Positions 35,755-46,669 of a DNA stretch of 64,000 nt are shown piece by piece. The notes under the pieces were generated by a model. That model ran no database searches. It saw only the letters and a program-made list of their open reading frames with translations, and was not told where the DNA came from. Numbering within the stretch: the stretch's first letter is position 1; each line of letters starts with the position of its first letter. A program made the position numbers and the translations under genes. The DNA comes from Schistosoma haematobium (taxonomy: Eukaryota; Platyhelminthes; Trematoda; Strigeidida; Schistosomatidae), in NCBI RefSeq assembly GCF_000699445.3, contig NC_067196.1:6982616-7046615 (forward strand). Reading direction: 5' to 3'.

Positions 35755-35895
35755 TTGTTCCTTTATTTTCACATCAATCATTCTTTATTCTCATTCTCTT
35801 CACTTTTCAATCTTCTTAACCGTCTACTGACAGGTATTTCACTTTAGATTGACGATACATACTACTTATATCTGTTGATATCAGTAGTACACACA
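35755..35895 (-). repeat. Partial copy of the ~280-bp repeat downstream of HES
   Basis: Minus sense TTGTGTGTACTACTGATATC to GGAACAA. Lies ~90 bases after the HES stop and contains an AATAAA on the HES strand, which could serve as poly(A) signal. Confidence 0.5.
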
Positions 35896-35986
35896 ATAAA
35901 TAACATACAGAACAACACTTAACACTCATTACAAAATCGATTTATACTATACAGAAATAGAATTGATTATTGTTTCATTTAATTAA

Positions 35987-36585
35987 TTACCATGGTCTCC
36001 ATAATACATGATCTTCATCTGTATTATAATTATTCTCTTCTAATGAATTATTATATGATAATGTAGATAATGATAAAGACATTTCATTACTGCAATTATT
36101 ATGTGAAATTCGATTAGACACTAACTTATCCGTTGTTTTTAATGAAATTAATGAATTAATAAAATCTTGTGATTGTTCAGTATTATAGGAAAGACTATAA
36201 TTAGGTATAAAGTTTATTGATTCAGATAAATCATTGATTGAAAGTTGTTTCGATGGGAATAATGAGGATGGTGATAATGATGATGATACTGATGATGATG
36301 TTGATGCTGGTGATGATGATGATGATGATGATGATGAATGTACAGTGTTTAATATATGTGACATTGTAAACTGTTTGGAATGATACAATTCATTGTTAAT
36401 ATTAATAAGATCATTTTGATTCATTTGATTCATTGTTGAAGATGTTGATTGTTGATGATCAAAATGTTTTTGAATAATACTTTTAAAAGTACTTTCACAA
36501 GATAAATATCCATAATAAAACATTCGAATATTTTCAATTTGTTGAGATTCTTGAAATATAGTTTGATATTTATCTAATTGAAAAT
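35987..36585 (-). CDS. HES-family bHLH repressor, exon 4 (Orange-like region, Ser-rich linker, WRPW)
   Basis: Begins after TTTTTAG and runs 199 codons to TAA at 35987, giving a 296-residue protein. Residues ~104-139 (YQTIFQESQQIENIRM then FYYGYLSCESTFKSIIQKHF) fall where HES proteins have the Orange domain and resemble it loosely. A Ser-rich linker follows, partly encoded by a GAT/TGA-type microsatellite at ~36251-36340. The last four residues are WRPW, the Groucho/TLE-recruiting tetrapeptide of Hairy/E(spl) repressors, placed at the extreme C-terminus as usual. Expected role: nuclear repressor in Notch-linked or segmentation-type fate control (family knowledge). An ATTAAA lies four bases after the stop on this strand. 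Confidence 0.93.
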
Positions 36586-36659
36586 CTAAAAATGGAAGGT
36601 GAAAATAATTTGATCGTAGAACTCATAATGAAATAGAATAATAATTGCATGACAATATA

Positions 36660-36860
36660 GATTAGTGGAAGGTGGACATTAACATTGTTGGATCTTAACT
36701 TACTCATCTAGAAGATAAGCTTTCGTGAGCGAGATCGGAGGTCTTCAGTTTGATTCACGCTTGCGAGATCATCGATACACACTGTTGTGGAGCTCAATAC
36801 TGGGATGAAACGAGCTTGTAGGTTTTTAATGATAATCTAACATTGATTGGTTTATGATTT
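36660..36860 (+). repeat. Degenerate family I SINE in HES intron 3
   Basis: Traces of the tRNA-like part and 3' end; ribozyme reads TTGTGGAG ... GAAACGAG. Starts ~75 bases upstream of HES exon 4, antisense to the gene. Confidence 0.55.
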
Positions 36861-37174
36861 CAATAAGATTCAACAAGATAAATTGTCAGTAATGTATTGA
36901 ATTCTATAGAGTTATTTATACATTTACACATTTTAACTTTGACCTAAGCTTCTCTATTACACTTCGGAAAATCCCAATTCAACTTGACTACTAATTGAAT
37001 GTCAATAATTCAGTTATTGATTGTTCTGGTAGATGATGTCACTAACTAACAGTTTGAAAAATGAGCGTTGATATGGTATTAGTGATTAGTTTTTATGAAG
37101 ACTGTGAGGATAGTTACTACACAAATTAGCACAAATCAAAGATGCGTATTTCGACAATATCAATTTCGTTGTCT

Positions 37175-37535
37175 TCACTTGGTATTGTTTGCTTGTATCT
37201 TCTCATTGTTGTTTAGATCTGTAATTGATCAGTCTCTAACTGACATATGTACATCCTGTGCGGATCGCATCGATATTGGCTTGATTCACAAGTTTTATAA
37301 ACAAAGATGGATAATAGCAATGGAATCCAGGACAAGCAATACGATCTATTTGGGACTTATCAGCTGGATGTACATGTATCTCAGAGTTGATGTTCACTCT
37401 GGGACTCCAACCCAATACCGTTCACTTCCATTCAGCTACTGAATCATGATAGCCACCTGCTTGTCTAATAGGGTGAAGTTTAATTTACTTGATGTTGTTT
37501 GCTTGTATCTTCCCATTTTTGTTTACGACTGCTGT
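37175..37535 (-). repeat. Family II unit, slightly more than one monomer long
   Basis: The block TTGTTTGCTTGTATCTTC occurs at ~37187 and again at ~37496, so ~310 bases separate equivalent points. This is more than one circularly permuted unit. Between them: ribozyme remnant (GAAAC lost) and tRNA-like part. In HES intron 3, same strand as HES. Confidence 0.7.
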
Positions 37536-37721
37536 TATTGTTACTAGACATATACATATATGAACAATTCATAAATAATCACAAGAATTATCTTAGATTT
37601 ATGATAAACATTATCATATAATCCATTTGTTTTTATTTAAGACTATCAATAACTGCAGGTATGAAAACTAGCAACTAATTTCATTGAACTGACCCTTAAT
37701 TCTTTTTATCCACCTTCTAGA

Positions 37722-37792
37722 TACCTAATTAATCAAGATGCCTCCGATTTATCCTTATCACCTGTTAGCTCACAACGACTACCACCTACAGA
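37722..37792 (+). CDS. Candidate small exon, opposite strand to HES intron 3
   Basis: CCTTCTAG acceptor, then YLINQDASDLSLSPVSSQRL and PPT to a GA|GTACGT donor. Short and unrecognised; weak. Confidence 0.22.
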
Positions 37793-37940
37793 GTACGTTA
37801 TATATATATTCTTTTAGGTAACCTGTTTCGCAGCAAATTGCTTTGAAGAGTTATCAATGAATCATTTACAAGTTGTCATGATTCTTAAAGTGTTAAGTAT
37901 AAACTATAAAAATAAATAATTCGATCTTTTTAAACGAAGA

Positions 37941-38040
37941 TGGATAGTGACTAGCAGTGGAATCCATGACGCGCGTTTCGTCCTATTTGGGACTCGTCAG
38001 ATGGAAGGTACATATAAAACAACACCAAGTGAATCTAATT
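37941..38040 (-). ncRNA. Family II hammerhead ribozyme in HES intron 3, sense strand
   Basis: Minus strand 38008-37941: CCAT, CTGACGA, stem II GTCC/GGAC with loop, GAAAC, helix III CGC/GCG, GTC, then ATGG. The helix I pair next to the cleavage site is changed on both sides (canonical CCAG/CTGG, here CCAT/ATGG), so pairing is kept. It lies ~110 bases downstream of HES exon 3 in the transcribed sense. Confidence 0.88.
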
Positions 38041-38119
38041 CGACCTTTTTTTTAAAAAAATGTAAGTATCAAAGTTTTAAAAAATTTACTGAGAAAATAG
38101 TTATATTAAAACTACTTAC

Positions 38120-38186
38120 TAGTTGTTAAATCTTTTATGAATTTGACTGTCATATCCAAAATATCCGCTTTTTCTAATTTATTAGA
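38120..38186 (-). CDS. HES-family bHLH repressor, exon 3 (loop and helix 2)
   Basis: 67 bases between a TAACAG acceptor and an A|GTAAGT donor: 22 codons plus one base. The peptide SNKLEKADILDMTVKFIKDL followed by TT is the loop and helix 2 of a HES bHLH; KLEKADILxMTV is the family signature. The one leftover base (A) is completed by two bases of exon 4 to an Asn codon, so splice phases agree across the gene. The following intron carries a hammerhead repeat in sense about 110 bases from this donor. Confidence 0.95.
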
Positions 38187-38274
38187 CTGTTAGAAAATAA
38201 AAGATCATATGAAAGTTGAAGGTATGATAGAACAGTGTAAATGTAAAATAAGCAAACAAATTCTAACAGTTAAA

Positions 38275-38480
38275 TTCATGAGTAGATCTAAGCTAGATCG
38301 TCAGTGAAAGTATGAAATCACTGGACGGCCGTTTCGTCCTAGTATTGGACTCACCAAAAGTGCACATCCACCATCTTGCACAAGAGATTCGAACCCATAA
38401 CTTTCAGTCTCGCGAACTATCGCTTAACCTTTAGACCATTGAGCCGATGTTATTGTATAACTTCAATCGATTCATGATTT
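38275..38480 (-). repeat. Family I SINE in HES intron 2
   Basis: Minus sense: A box GCTCAATGGTCTAAAGG, B box GGTTCGAATCTC, altered core (TTGGTGAG; GAAACGG kept). Lies ~90 bases upstream of exon 3. Confidence 0.75.
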
Positions 38481-38514
38481 TGTGAAACTCTTCACTCATT
38501 GTCTGAAGTGGATA

Positions 38515-38600
38515 ACTGTCTCACACTTGACATGAATTTAACTCCTTTCGTCACGGATTTCAATGGTGGTCTAACTTAGATAGACTCATGAATGTAGCTA
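38515..38600 (+). repeat. Family I SINE 3' fragment
   Basis: Only GGATTTCAATGGTGGTCTAAC and the end near GACTCATGAATG remain. Confidence 0.5.
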
Positions 38601-38739
38601 TTAAAATATTTTCTTTTAGTATTGAAATTGAGCTCGGTGTAATGGTTATCCTGATGTTACTTTACATTATAAACCCTTTCCTTAAATTGAATCCAGAAAA
38701 AAATCAATACAAATATTTACTTTATTTCGTATACACTAT

Positions 38740-39052
38740 ATATATCGAGACGATAGCGACCAATGGTTAGAAACCTTAAATGACATGGCTCAAAATCGTT
38801 TACAATGGCGCAGGTTCATCCATTCTTTGTATCCTCTCAAATTCTAATCTTCTGAATTCTTCATGTCCCTTTATTTTTTCGTTCTCCTTGAATAACATCT
38901 TCAAACCTTAATCTTTCCAATTACTGCTTATACTTTTACTACCTTTACCACCATGGGATTTGAATCGATAATTGTATCTGTGTGCTAATGTGATATGGTA
39001 ACTCGAATTGATGTACGTACCTACGAAGTTCTACGTTGTCATTGACTGATAT
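38740..39052 (+). mobile_element. TGAC-family RTE-like 3' end, in HES intron 2
   Basis: Strongly 5'-truncated: begins in the SDQWLETLNDMAQNR block and keeps the UTR to CATTGACTGA, followed by a TA microsatellite. Antisense to HES. Confidence 0.72.
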
Positions 39053-39077
39053 ATATATATATATATATATCTCACTA

Positions 39078-39305
39078 GTTGAAATCATGAGTCAATTGAA
39101 GCTAGACCACCATGGAAAACCTGGGAGCACTGGACGGCCGTTCCGTCTTAGTATGGGACTCCTCAGCTGTGCGCATCCACGAACTCTCCCCCCTCGATAT
39201 TCGAACCCAGGACCTTTTAGTTTCGCGCGTGAGCAATTAACAACTAGACCACTGAGCCGGCCGGCATCCAACGGTGTTAATGTCTAAGTTCAACCAATCC
39301 AAGAA
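39078..39305 (-). repeat. Family I SINE in HES intron 2
   Basis: Minus sense: A box GCTCAGTGGTCTAGTTG, B box GGTTCGAATATC, CTGAGGA kept, but GAAAC reads GGAAC, which should inactivate the ribozyme. Confidence 0.8.
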
Positions 39306-39384
39306 GTTGCGCCACCGTACACCATTGTCTTCAGTGAGTCGATATCTCAACCGACCTGGTTGAACTCCACGGGTAACGACTTCC

Positions 39385-39390
<6 letters not shown>

Positions 39391-39471
<81 letters not shown>
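39391..39471 (+). repeat. (TA)n microsatellite
   Basis: About 40 TA units directly after SINE-derived sequence in HES intron 2; a shorter TA run is at 39050-39070. Confidence 0.95.
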
Positions 39472-39472
<1 letters not shown>

Positions 39473-39814
39473 CCGTTTAGTCATTTAGAAAGTACATTGA
39501 AGATGAATTTCATTGCTTAGCCAGTTAATAATACACGACATATGGCACGTTTTTCATTAAGAGTTATTGTTTAACATTATACATTCATAAAAGCATTCAG
39601 TATATATACATACAGTTAATTACTGGAAGTGTTAAAAGAATCCGAATAATCCTAACACAGCATGACACTTTTCAAATTCAATAGTAGACATATTGTCTAC
39701 TTAACTAAACAACTTAATCATGCACCCATTAAATTACAATGACAAAAAGAAACATGAAACAATAATCAGTTAATTAATTAGTAAGTGAAGAAATATGAGA
39801 AAAATTAAACTTAC

Positions 39815-39910
39815 ATGTTTGATTCTAGGCTCTATAATCAATCTTCTCAATTCATCCAATGCATGATTAATGCGTTGACGTCTACGTTTCTCCACTAATG
39901 GTTTATTACG
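39815..39910 (-). CDS. HES-family bHLH repressor, exon 2 (basic region and helix 1)
   Basis: 32 codons between a TTAG acceptor and a GTAAGT donor, phase 0 at both ends. It reads RNKPLVEKRRRQRINHALDE then LRRLIIEPRIKH, the basic region and first helix of a Hairy/E(spl) bHLH. The KPLxEKRRRxRIN signature separates HES from other bHLH classes. HES proteins usually have a Pro in the basic region (KP(I/L)MEKRRRARIN); here the KPLVEKRRR proline is present. It binds DNA (N-box or class C sites) as a dimer. Confidence 0.95.
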
Positions 39911-40067
39911 CTAATTTATTAAAGTAATGATGAAAAGAAGTAATAAATTCAATTGTAAACAAATAATATATCATCATTAATATGATACATTTTTAATAAG
40001 AAAGAGAAACGGTAGTAACATCATATTATTGATCTATATGAAATATGTGACAAATATCAAGTGTTTC

Positions 40068-40440
40068 TAAGTGTTCAATGAACATAAGATGTTGGTTGAT
40101 GGTAGTCAACAGGTAACCCTGAATTCGGGTTTCGCGCTATTTGACACTTATCAACAAGGTATACCTGTAATCTTCAGGGAATTTGTGCTTGCTGACGTAT
40201 TTGATTTCGTGTTACTCTGCTTCACAGTCAGAGACGTTATCACTGAGATATCCGGGCAGCGACTGACGTTCTGTAGAACTGAAATGTATTTACAATTAAT
40301 TGATCACTGGGTGGTGATTAATGTCATGTGTGTCAGGTCGTTCTTAGTGAAGATCGATCAATTAACATGTTACAGAATAAAAATAATAAGTCATATATTT
40401 CATGAAGAAAAAGTGTATCAAGTTAATCCATAGTTTCTTT
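40068..40440 (-). repeat. Hammerhead repeat family III in HES intron 1
   Basis: Minus sense: block CATTAATCACCACCC, a tRNA-like stretch (GGATATCTCAGTGATAACG) and a ribozyme relic (TTGATAA ... GAAACCC ... TCAGGG). CTGACGA is lost. Same strand as HES, ~160 bases upstream of exon 2. Confidence 0.7.
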
Positions 40441-40578
40441 GAAAGACCGAAAAATTTGATTTAGCCGGAAAATAGTCCTACTGTTTTCAATATATTTTAA
40501 AGCATTATCGTAAGTATTTAAAAGCCCTCAAATGCCCTGGTACGTCCGAGAGTGGAGAGAGTTAGCTCTCTCGCTCGG

Positions 40579-41010
40579 CCAAGGAAGTCCTACTCACTGT
40601 CTTCTCGCGGTATCATTGTTATTTAGAAAATTGAGAGGACGAAAAGCAAATATCCGGTGCTTCAACCGGCTTGGTGGACACGGACGATCCACCTAGGGGA
40701 GTTTGAAAACCCTGATTCCCAACCAACGGTTTACATGGGCTCCAGTATCCCGAAGAAAAAATGGAGTATGAACCAATCATCGGTCACTAGCTACCATGAG
40801 ACTACATCTCCTTACGTTACTTCACTGTCTTATGGATTAGACATTTAGGTCGAAAGCTCCGGATTTGGCCCCCTGAGAAACCACCTGCTTCGATTCGGGC
40901 ACACGGGCAGTACCCCAGCCCTCTCACAAATCGAATGATTTATATGTAGCATATCTATTTGGTGCCTTCTGGTGCCAATGTTTATGTATTTAAATAAATA
41001 AATAAATAAG
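40579..41010 (+). repeat. Dispersed ~430-bp repeat with TAAA tail, copy 2
   Basis: Same element as at 34900; tail is (TAAA)n at 40990-41009. Lies in HES intron 1, antisense. Confidence 0.65.
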
Positions 41011-41035
41011 AAACCATAAGTATGATGTGTCTTCA

Positions 41036-41179
<144 letters not shown>

Positions 41180-41329
41180 GTTTAGAAAGAATTTAATGAA
41201 GCTTAGCAATTACATTGCTTGCAGAATACTTTATAACTTCATTGTTTATTTCTGAAACTATCCCTGAAATAATTATTACATTACTATGTTTAGAAATAAA
41301 ACAACATATGTGATACTATTTTAAATTCT

Positions 41330-41606
41330 CTTGGTATTATTTGCTTGTATCTTCCCATTATTGTTTAGGACTGCAATTGATAAGTCTCATGTTAACATAC
41401 GTACATCCTGTGCAGATTGCCTCGATATTCCCTTAATTCACAAGCATCATACGCAAAGATGGATAGTGGCTAGCAGTGAAATCCAATTTGACGCGCTTTT
41501 CATTCCAATTATAACTCCCCAGGTACATTCAGCTGACGAGTCCTAAATAGGATGAAACGCACTTCCTAGATTCCATTACTAGCCACTATCCATCTTTGCT
41601 TATGTA
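41330..41606 (+). repeat. Family II inverted pair with one complete hammerhead core
   Basis: 41330-41520 is minus sense and ends in a decayed ribozyme; 41521-41606 is a plus-sense ribozyme with CTGACGA (41533-41539) and GAAAC (41553-41557). Helix III is broken (CGC/ACT). The two meet head to head at the ribozyme. Confidence 0.75.
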
Positions 41607-42214
41607 CTATTTTAGTTAATTCTCATTTAACTATCTTCTTTTTCAAAACGTCTAGATAAGAAGTTAGATGTTTTTTACAAGATGAAAGAAAGTTGTTTAA
41701 TTGCTAGTACTTTAAATTGTATGATTTATTCATCACTGAGACTAAGTACATTTTGATTAATTAAATATTTAATTCATATTCATCTTGAACATTGATCGTT
41801 ATAGGAATTCAAAGTAATATATATGTATATACGTTTAAAATATTACGAACACCAGTGAAAGAGTATGAATTTCAACTGATGTAGTTCCCAGTCCCCAGTC
41901 AATATAATTGAAGAACTAATGAATTAACTTACAAAGTGTGCTTCCGTTGAAGACATAGTTGTCTATAGTTTCTCTACTTACTTTTTTTTCGCAGAATAGT
42001 AATCATATATATATGCATATTCATATCAGAAACATAGTCTACAGTGTCCTTTATCCATTTGTGACGTTCCTCCACTATAAATCCGTCAAAAAACAGCACA
42101 CTGACTACTCATGCTAAAGTAGAACACAGAGCTCAAACTATACTACAATTAATATGTTGTTTAAAACATTAGAACACAATTTTGCGATTCATACGAGAAA
42201 ACTACATTTTATAG

Positions 42215-42948
42215 GTATTGTAGGTAGTCTCAGCAGCAGTAGGTTTCAACATACACAAAGGGAAAAGCAAGATTCTCCGATACAACACAGCATGCACCAA
42301 TCAAATCACGCTTGACAGAGAAGCTTTGGAAGATGTAAAAACCTTTACATATGTGGGCACCATCATTGATGAACGCGGTGGATTTGATGCAGATGTGAAG
42401 GCGCGGATCGGAAAAACAAGAGCAGTATATTTACAACTGATGAACATTTGGAACTCAGAACAACTGTCAACCAACACCAAGGTCAGGATTTTCAATACAA
42501 ATGTCAAGACAGTTCTACTGTATGGGGCGAAAACCTGGAGAACTACGAAAGCCATCATCAAGAAAATACAGGTGTTTATTAACAATTGTCTACAAAAAAT
42601 ACTTCGAATTCGTTGGTCAGACATTATCAGCAACAACCTACTGTGGGAGAGAACAAACCAGATTTTAGTGGTGGAAGAAATCAGGAAGAAACGCTGAGTG
42701 GATAGGGCACATATTGAGAAAAGCACCCAACTGCGTCACAAGGCAAGCCCTCACATGGAATCCTCAAGGTCAAAGGAAAAGATGAAGACCAAAGAGCACA
42801 TTACGCCGGGAAATAGAGATAGACATGAGAAAAATGAACAAGAATTGGATAGAACTAGAAAGGAAGGCGGCGGACAGAGTGGGTTGGAGAATGCTGATCG
42901 GTGACCTATGCTCCACTGGGAGTAACAGGCGTAAGTAAGTAAGTAAGG
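42215..42948 (+). mobile_element. GTAA-tailed RTE element, 3' end
   Basis: Reads [58 protein letters not shown] and [20 protein letters not shown] 2-base deletion near 42694 then shifts the frame; the C-terminus continues in another frame. Ends (GTAA)n at 42948, ~120 bases downstream of HES exon 1 in the intron, antisense to HES. Confidence 0.85.
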
Positions 42949-43068
42949 CATTGTAAGTGTTACTTACCGACTGCTTATATCAACCATACAAATTATGACT
43001 ATTATTAAAAACAATAATAATAATGATAATAATACAATGGGACAGTATTCCATTTTATATTGACTTAC

Positions 43069-43197
43069 TTTTTTCCAACTTGTTTGAGTTCCATTTAAGT
43101 TAGAATTAAATTGAATCTTATTTGAAATATCCATTTCATTAGATATAGTTGAATGTTCTGCTGATCTATGATTTGTATATGGAGTTGATGTATACAT
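43069..43197 (-). CDS. HES-family bHLH repressor, exon 1
   Basis: First recognised coding exon of the HES gene: 43 codons from ATG at 43197 to a GTAAGT donor (43068-43063), phase 0. It encodes a Ser/Thr/Asn-rich leader starting MYTSTPYTNHRSAEH and ending QTSWKK, directly before the basic region in exon 2. It has no domain of its own, as expected for the variable leader of HES proteins. A CAG/CAA and CAC tract lies 110-170 bases upstream on the same strand and could be 5' UTR or part of an upstream exon; joining it through its GTTAAG donor would give a stop just before this ATG, so the ATG here is preferred. Confidence 0.8.
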
Positions 43198-43298
43198 TCT
43201 ATTATAATAATAATAATTAACTTCTATGAATCTTTTTCTTGTTGAATAAAACAGACTAATTATATTATAATTTATTTATGTACTTAACCAATGGTGGG

Positions 43299-43362
43299 GG
43301 TGGTGATGATGTTCTTGTTGTTGTTGTTGTTGCTGCTGCTGCTGGTGGTGGTGGTGGGATCT
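43299..43362 (-). repeat. CAC/CAG/CAA tract upstream of HES
   Basis: Minus sense gives four CAC, four CAG and six CAA-type triplets, then GAACATCATCACCACC. Readable as a His/Gln run followed by a possible GTTAAG donor. Could be 5' UTR, an upstream exon, or a plain microsatellite. Confidence 0.55.
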
Positions 43363-43834
43363 GTAGTTGACTGTTAATTGATTACTGATTGGCTTCCTTA
43401 AAGAATATTGAAAAATCAAAAAACAAAAAAAAAACCCAACACATATTTTGTAACCTGATCCCTTTCTTGTTCTATATTATTGCCACATGTAAGAAATGAT
43501 TGAAATGCCTAGTCATCATGTCTGCACACATACACATACACACATATATAGGTAGACATTTTCACATAAAATTGTGCCAGTTTATTAATCTCTCAATTTG
43601 ATTTGTTAAATTAGAAGACAATTTTAATGATTTTAATGGGTTATTAGAATAATGCTGAATGTTACATTTTTTAGGATGAAGTAAAAGGAATTTTTATTAG
43701 GTAATTCATTGAAAAGTAGCTCACTAAAGATCATTTTGATTGTGAACTAATAATAACTAGATAATCACTGTGATATAGAGAGGGAAATCAAGCCTTGTAT
43801 TGATGTTCCATCATTGTTGAAAGTGTTTTTCACT

Positions 43835-44045
43835 GATTGAAATCATGAGTCAATTGAAGCTAGATCACCATAGAAAACCTGGAAGCATTGGACGGCCGTT
43901 TCTTCCTAGTGTGGGACTCCTCAGCAGTGCGCATCCACAATTCCCCACCCCGCGAGATTCGAACCCAGAACATACCAGTCTCGCTCCAGGCGCTTAACCA
44001 ACTAGACCACTGAGCCGGCCGACATCCAACAGTGTTAATTTTTGG
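43835..44045 (-). repeat. Family I SINE upstream of HES
   Basis: Minus sense: A box GCTCAGTGGTCTAGTTG, B box GGTTCGAATCTCGCG, CTGAGGA and GAAAC kept; the first stem II pair is mismatched (GGAA for GGAC). Confidence 0.8.
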
Positions 44046-44934
44046 TTTTTGTATGTGTGGAAGCACAACAATAATCGCACATATCATTCAACTTACAACT
44101 TTTGATCTCGTTATGAATATGATACATTAGGATCAGTAGTCAATAATTTACTTCTGAGCTTGTGAACTTCAATCATCATTGTTTCATACATTTCGCTAAA
44201 GGTCAAAATGAAAACTACTGAAAGGTGTTATGCTGATCAAAGGGCCGGAATTGTCATTAGTTTATAATTGCTATAGAATTATGACCGTTAGCTTTCGTAG
44301 TACTTTGAGCAAATATAAAATTGACTATGTCATCCCTCCTTGATTTTCAGCGATTACTCATCTCATAGTAATTCATGGTGAAAATGTACATAAAATTTCT
44401 TTGAATCTTTGCACAGAAATTTCTTAAAAAAAGACTTGGAATACTTGATAATTAAAAGGTCACTAAACTTGTAATTCATTCTGTTTTGAATTCTTCAGAA
44501 GTGTTTACAACAAACAGTATAAGTAAGAACTTTCGTCTAAATTTGAACGAATAGTTTTTCTTTATGGGTAATTTCATTCAACTAATGATTTTCAATTCAG
44601 GATTGAAAATATTTGACTTTGAGTTTAGTCCTGTGATAATGTTATGATTAATTATTATCATGAGAAAGGATCTGTAATGGTTCTTAGCTTAATTGACTTC
44701 ATACTTCAGAGTTCTCATATGAACCAAAGTGTACTACACAGAAGTCAATAAGTAGTAAACTTGTTTATATTAGAAAAGTGTGAAATTCGGATAACAGTTT
44801 CAAACAGATTAAAATAACGAACTTTTCCGTTACATTGATAGATATTCTCTGAATAAGATCATATTGAATGAAAAAGATAAAGAAAGACAATGACATTTCC
44901 TTATAAATAATCTGTTAAATAATAAGTATTTCTA

Positions 44935-45875
44935 ATAGTTGAACTCATGAGTCCATTAAAGCTAGACAACCATAGAAAACCTGTAGGTACTAGATCTCGT
45001 GAGAGGGATCGTGGATGTGGAGTGGTGAGGAGCTCCACAATAGGACGAGACGGCCATCCGTCTATCAACCAAAGGACGGGTTTACTGCGCAGCAGTTCGT
45101 TCCGTCCTACTTTATGGCAGTGAAACATGGACGGTAAGAGTAGAGGATATTAGTAGGTTACTAGTATTCGATCATAGGTGTCTTCGAAATATGTACTCGT
45201 ATATCGTGGGACCATCGAGTAAGTAATGCAGTTGTTGGGAAACGGGTACTAGGTAAGGATGGCAAATCAATTGATGAAGTAGCGAAACTTCATCGGTTGA
45301 GATGACTGGGACACGTGTTACGTATGCCCAACGACCGACTGCCTCGATGTGCGATGTTCACTGGTATGGGAGTAGGTTGGAAGAAAGGTAGGGGCGGCCA
45401 GACCAAAACATGGCACAAGTCCATGAAGTCACTGACAGGTGGTCTGAGTCATGTCGTTAGGTGAAGACTACCTGGTTGGGGACCGCGAGATGATAGCAAC
45501 CAATGGTTAGAGACCCTGAATGACGTGGCTCAAAATCGTTTGCAATGGCGCAGGTGCATACACTCTTTGTGTTCTCCCAAATTTTGATCTCTTTATTCCT
45601 CCTTGTCTCTTTTTTTTCTCTCAAATTTATTTCACTGTATTATACTCTTTAAGTAACATCTCCAAACACTAATCTTCCCGATTACTGCTTATACTCTTAT
45701 TACCTCTACTATTACGGGATTTGAATCGACCACTGCATCTCTATGCTAATGTGGTGTGGCAACTCGAACTGATGTACGTACGTACGAAGTTCTACGTTGT
45801 TACTGACTGACTGACTGACTGCCATCCAGTGCTTCCAGATTTTCTATGGTGGTCTAGCTTTAATCGACACATGAA
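44935..45875 (+). repeat. Family I SINE, fold-back copy interrupted by an RTE insertion
   Basis: 44935-44987 is an inverted 3' arm. 44988-45059 is direct (GATCTCGTGAGAGGGATC, ribozyme GTGAGGA ... GAGAC, both core boxes changed). The SINE resumes at 45821-45875 after the RTE insertion. Confidence 0.78.
45060..45820 (+). mobile_element. TGAC-family RTE-like insertion with 7-bp target duplication
   Basis: A 761-bp 5'-truncated element nested in a hammerhead SINE. GCCATCC at 45053-45059 is repeated at 45821-45827, and SINE sequence resumes (AGTGCTTCCAGATTTTC) after the tail. The coding part reads AAVRSVLLYGSETWTVRVED-type and the LRWLGHVLRMPND block, with small breaks. The tail is (TGAC)n. The duplication defines both ends of this insertion. 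Confidence 0.9.
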
Positions 45876-46184
45876 TCTAAATATTAAATTTTTACAACCC
45901 ACTTTTTGATAACAATTAATCAGTGTCGATATATTCGTTAGGTTGTAGTTAGGTTTACTATCCATACTTTGACTAGGAAATATTTTATCAAGATTGTTGG
46001 GATACATTGTTACTACTTTACCAATATTCATTCACATAACTGATTAAGTTGAATCAGTGAAGTTCCTTGAAAATTTTAAAAGTTTATTTTTAATCTTTAA
46101 GAGTTATCAGTGAACACAATGGTGGTCAATGATATTCAACAATCTCCACAACCTCATACTGAAAATTATCATGTTCTCACTAAT

Positions 46185-46560
46185 GACCAACTTCGAGAGG
46201 AAATTTCCGTAGTTCTAGTAAGAAGCCGTGATCAGTGGAACTAATCCGTGTCGGGTGTGAGGTAGTTACTCACCGAAGACAATGAACATATGACAGTTCA
46301 ATGTCGTGGACTGATTGAAGTTAATCACTAAGATCATTGGACCTCAGTTCATCAGTCTAGAGCTTAGGCATTCGCGTGTGAGACCAAATATCCTGAGTTC
46401 AATTTCCAACTACGCGATCGTGGATGCTCACTGTTAAGGAGTTCCATATAAAGACCAAATGACCTACCAGTACTTGGAGATTTTTAATGGTGATTTAACA
46501 TTGATCGGTTCGCGATTTCAATAAAATTCAACAATCTCTGCAACTCCATACTGAAAATAA
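46185..46560 (+). repeat. Degenerate near full-length family I SINE
   Basis: 5' leader (GGTAGTTACTCACCGAAGAC), tRNA-like part, decayed ribozyme (TTAAGGAG; no GAAAC) and 3' end (AATAAAATTCAACAATCTC). Confidence 0.65.
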
Positions 46561-46669
46561 ATATTTAAATAGATCTGTCAATTGTTTACAACTGTTATAC
46601 TATCGTGTATCTTGTCAGTATAACAATTAATTTATCGAAATTTTATGAACCTTTCATCATGAACGATTA

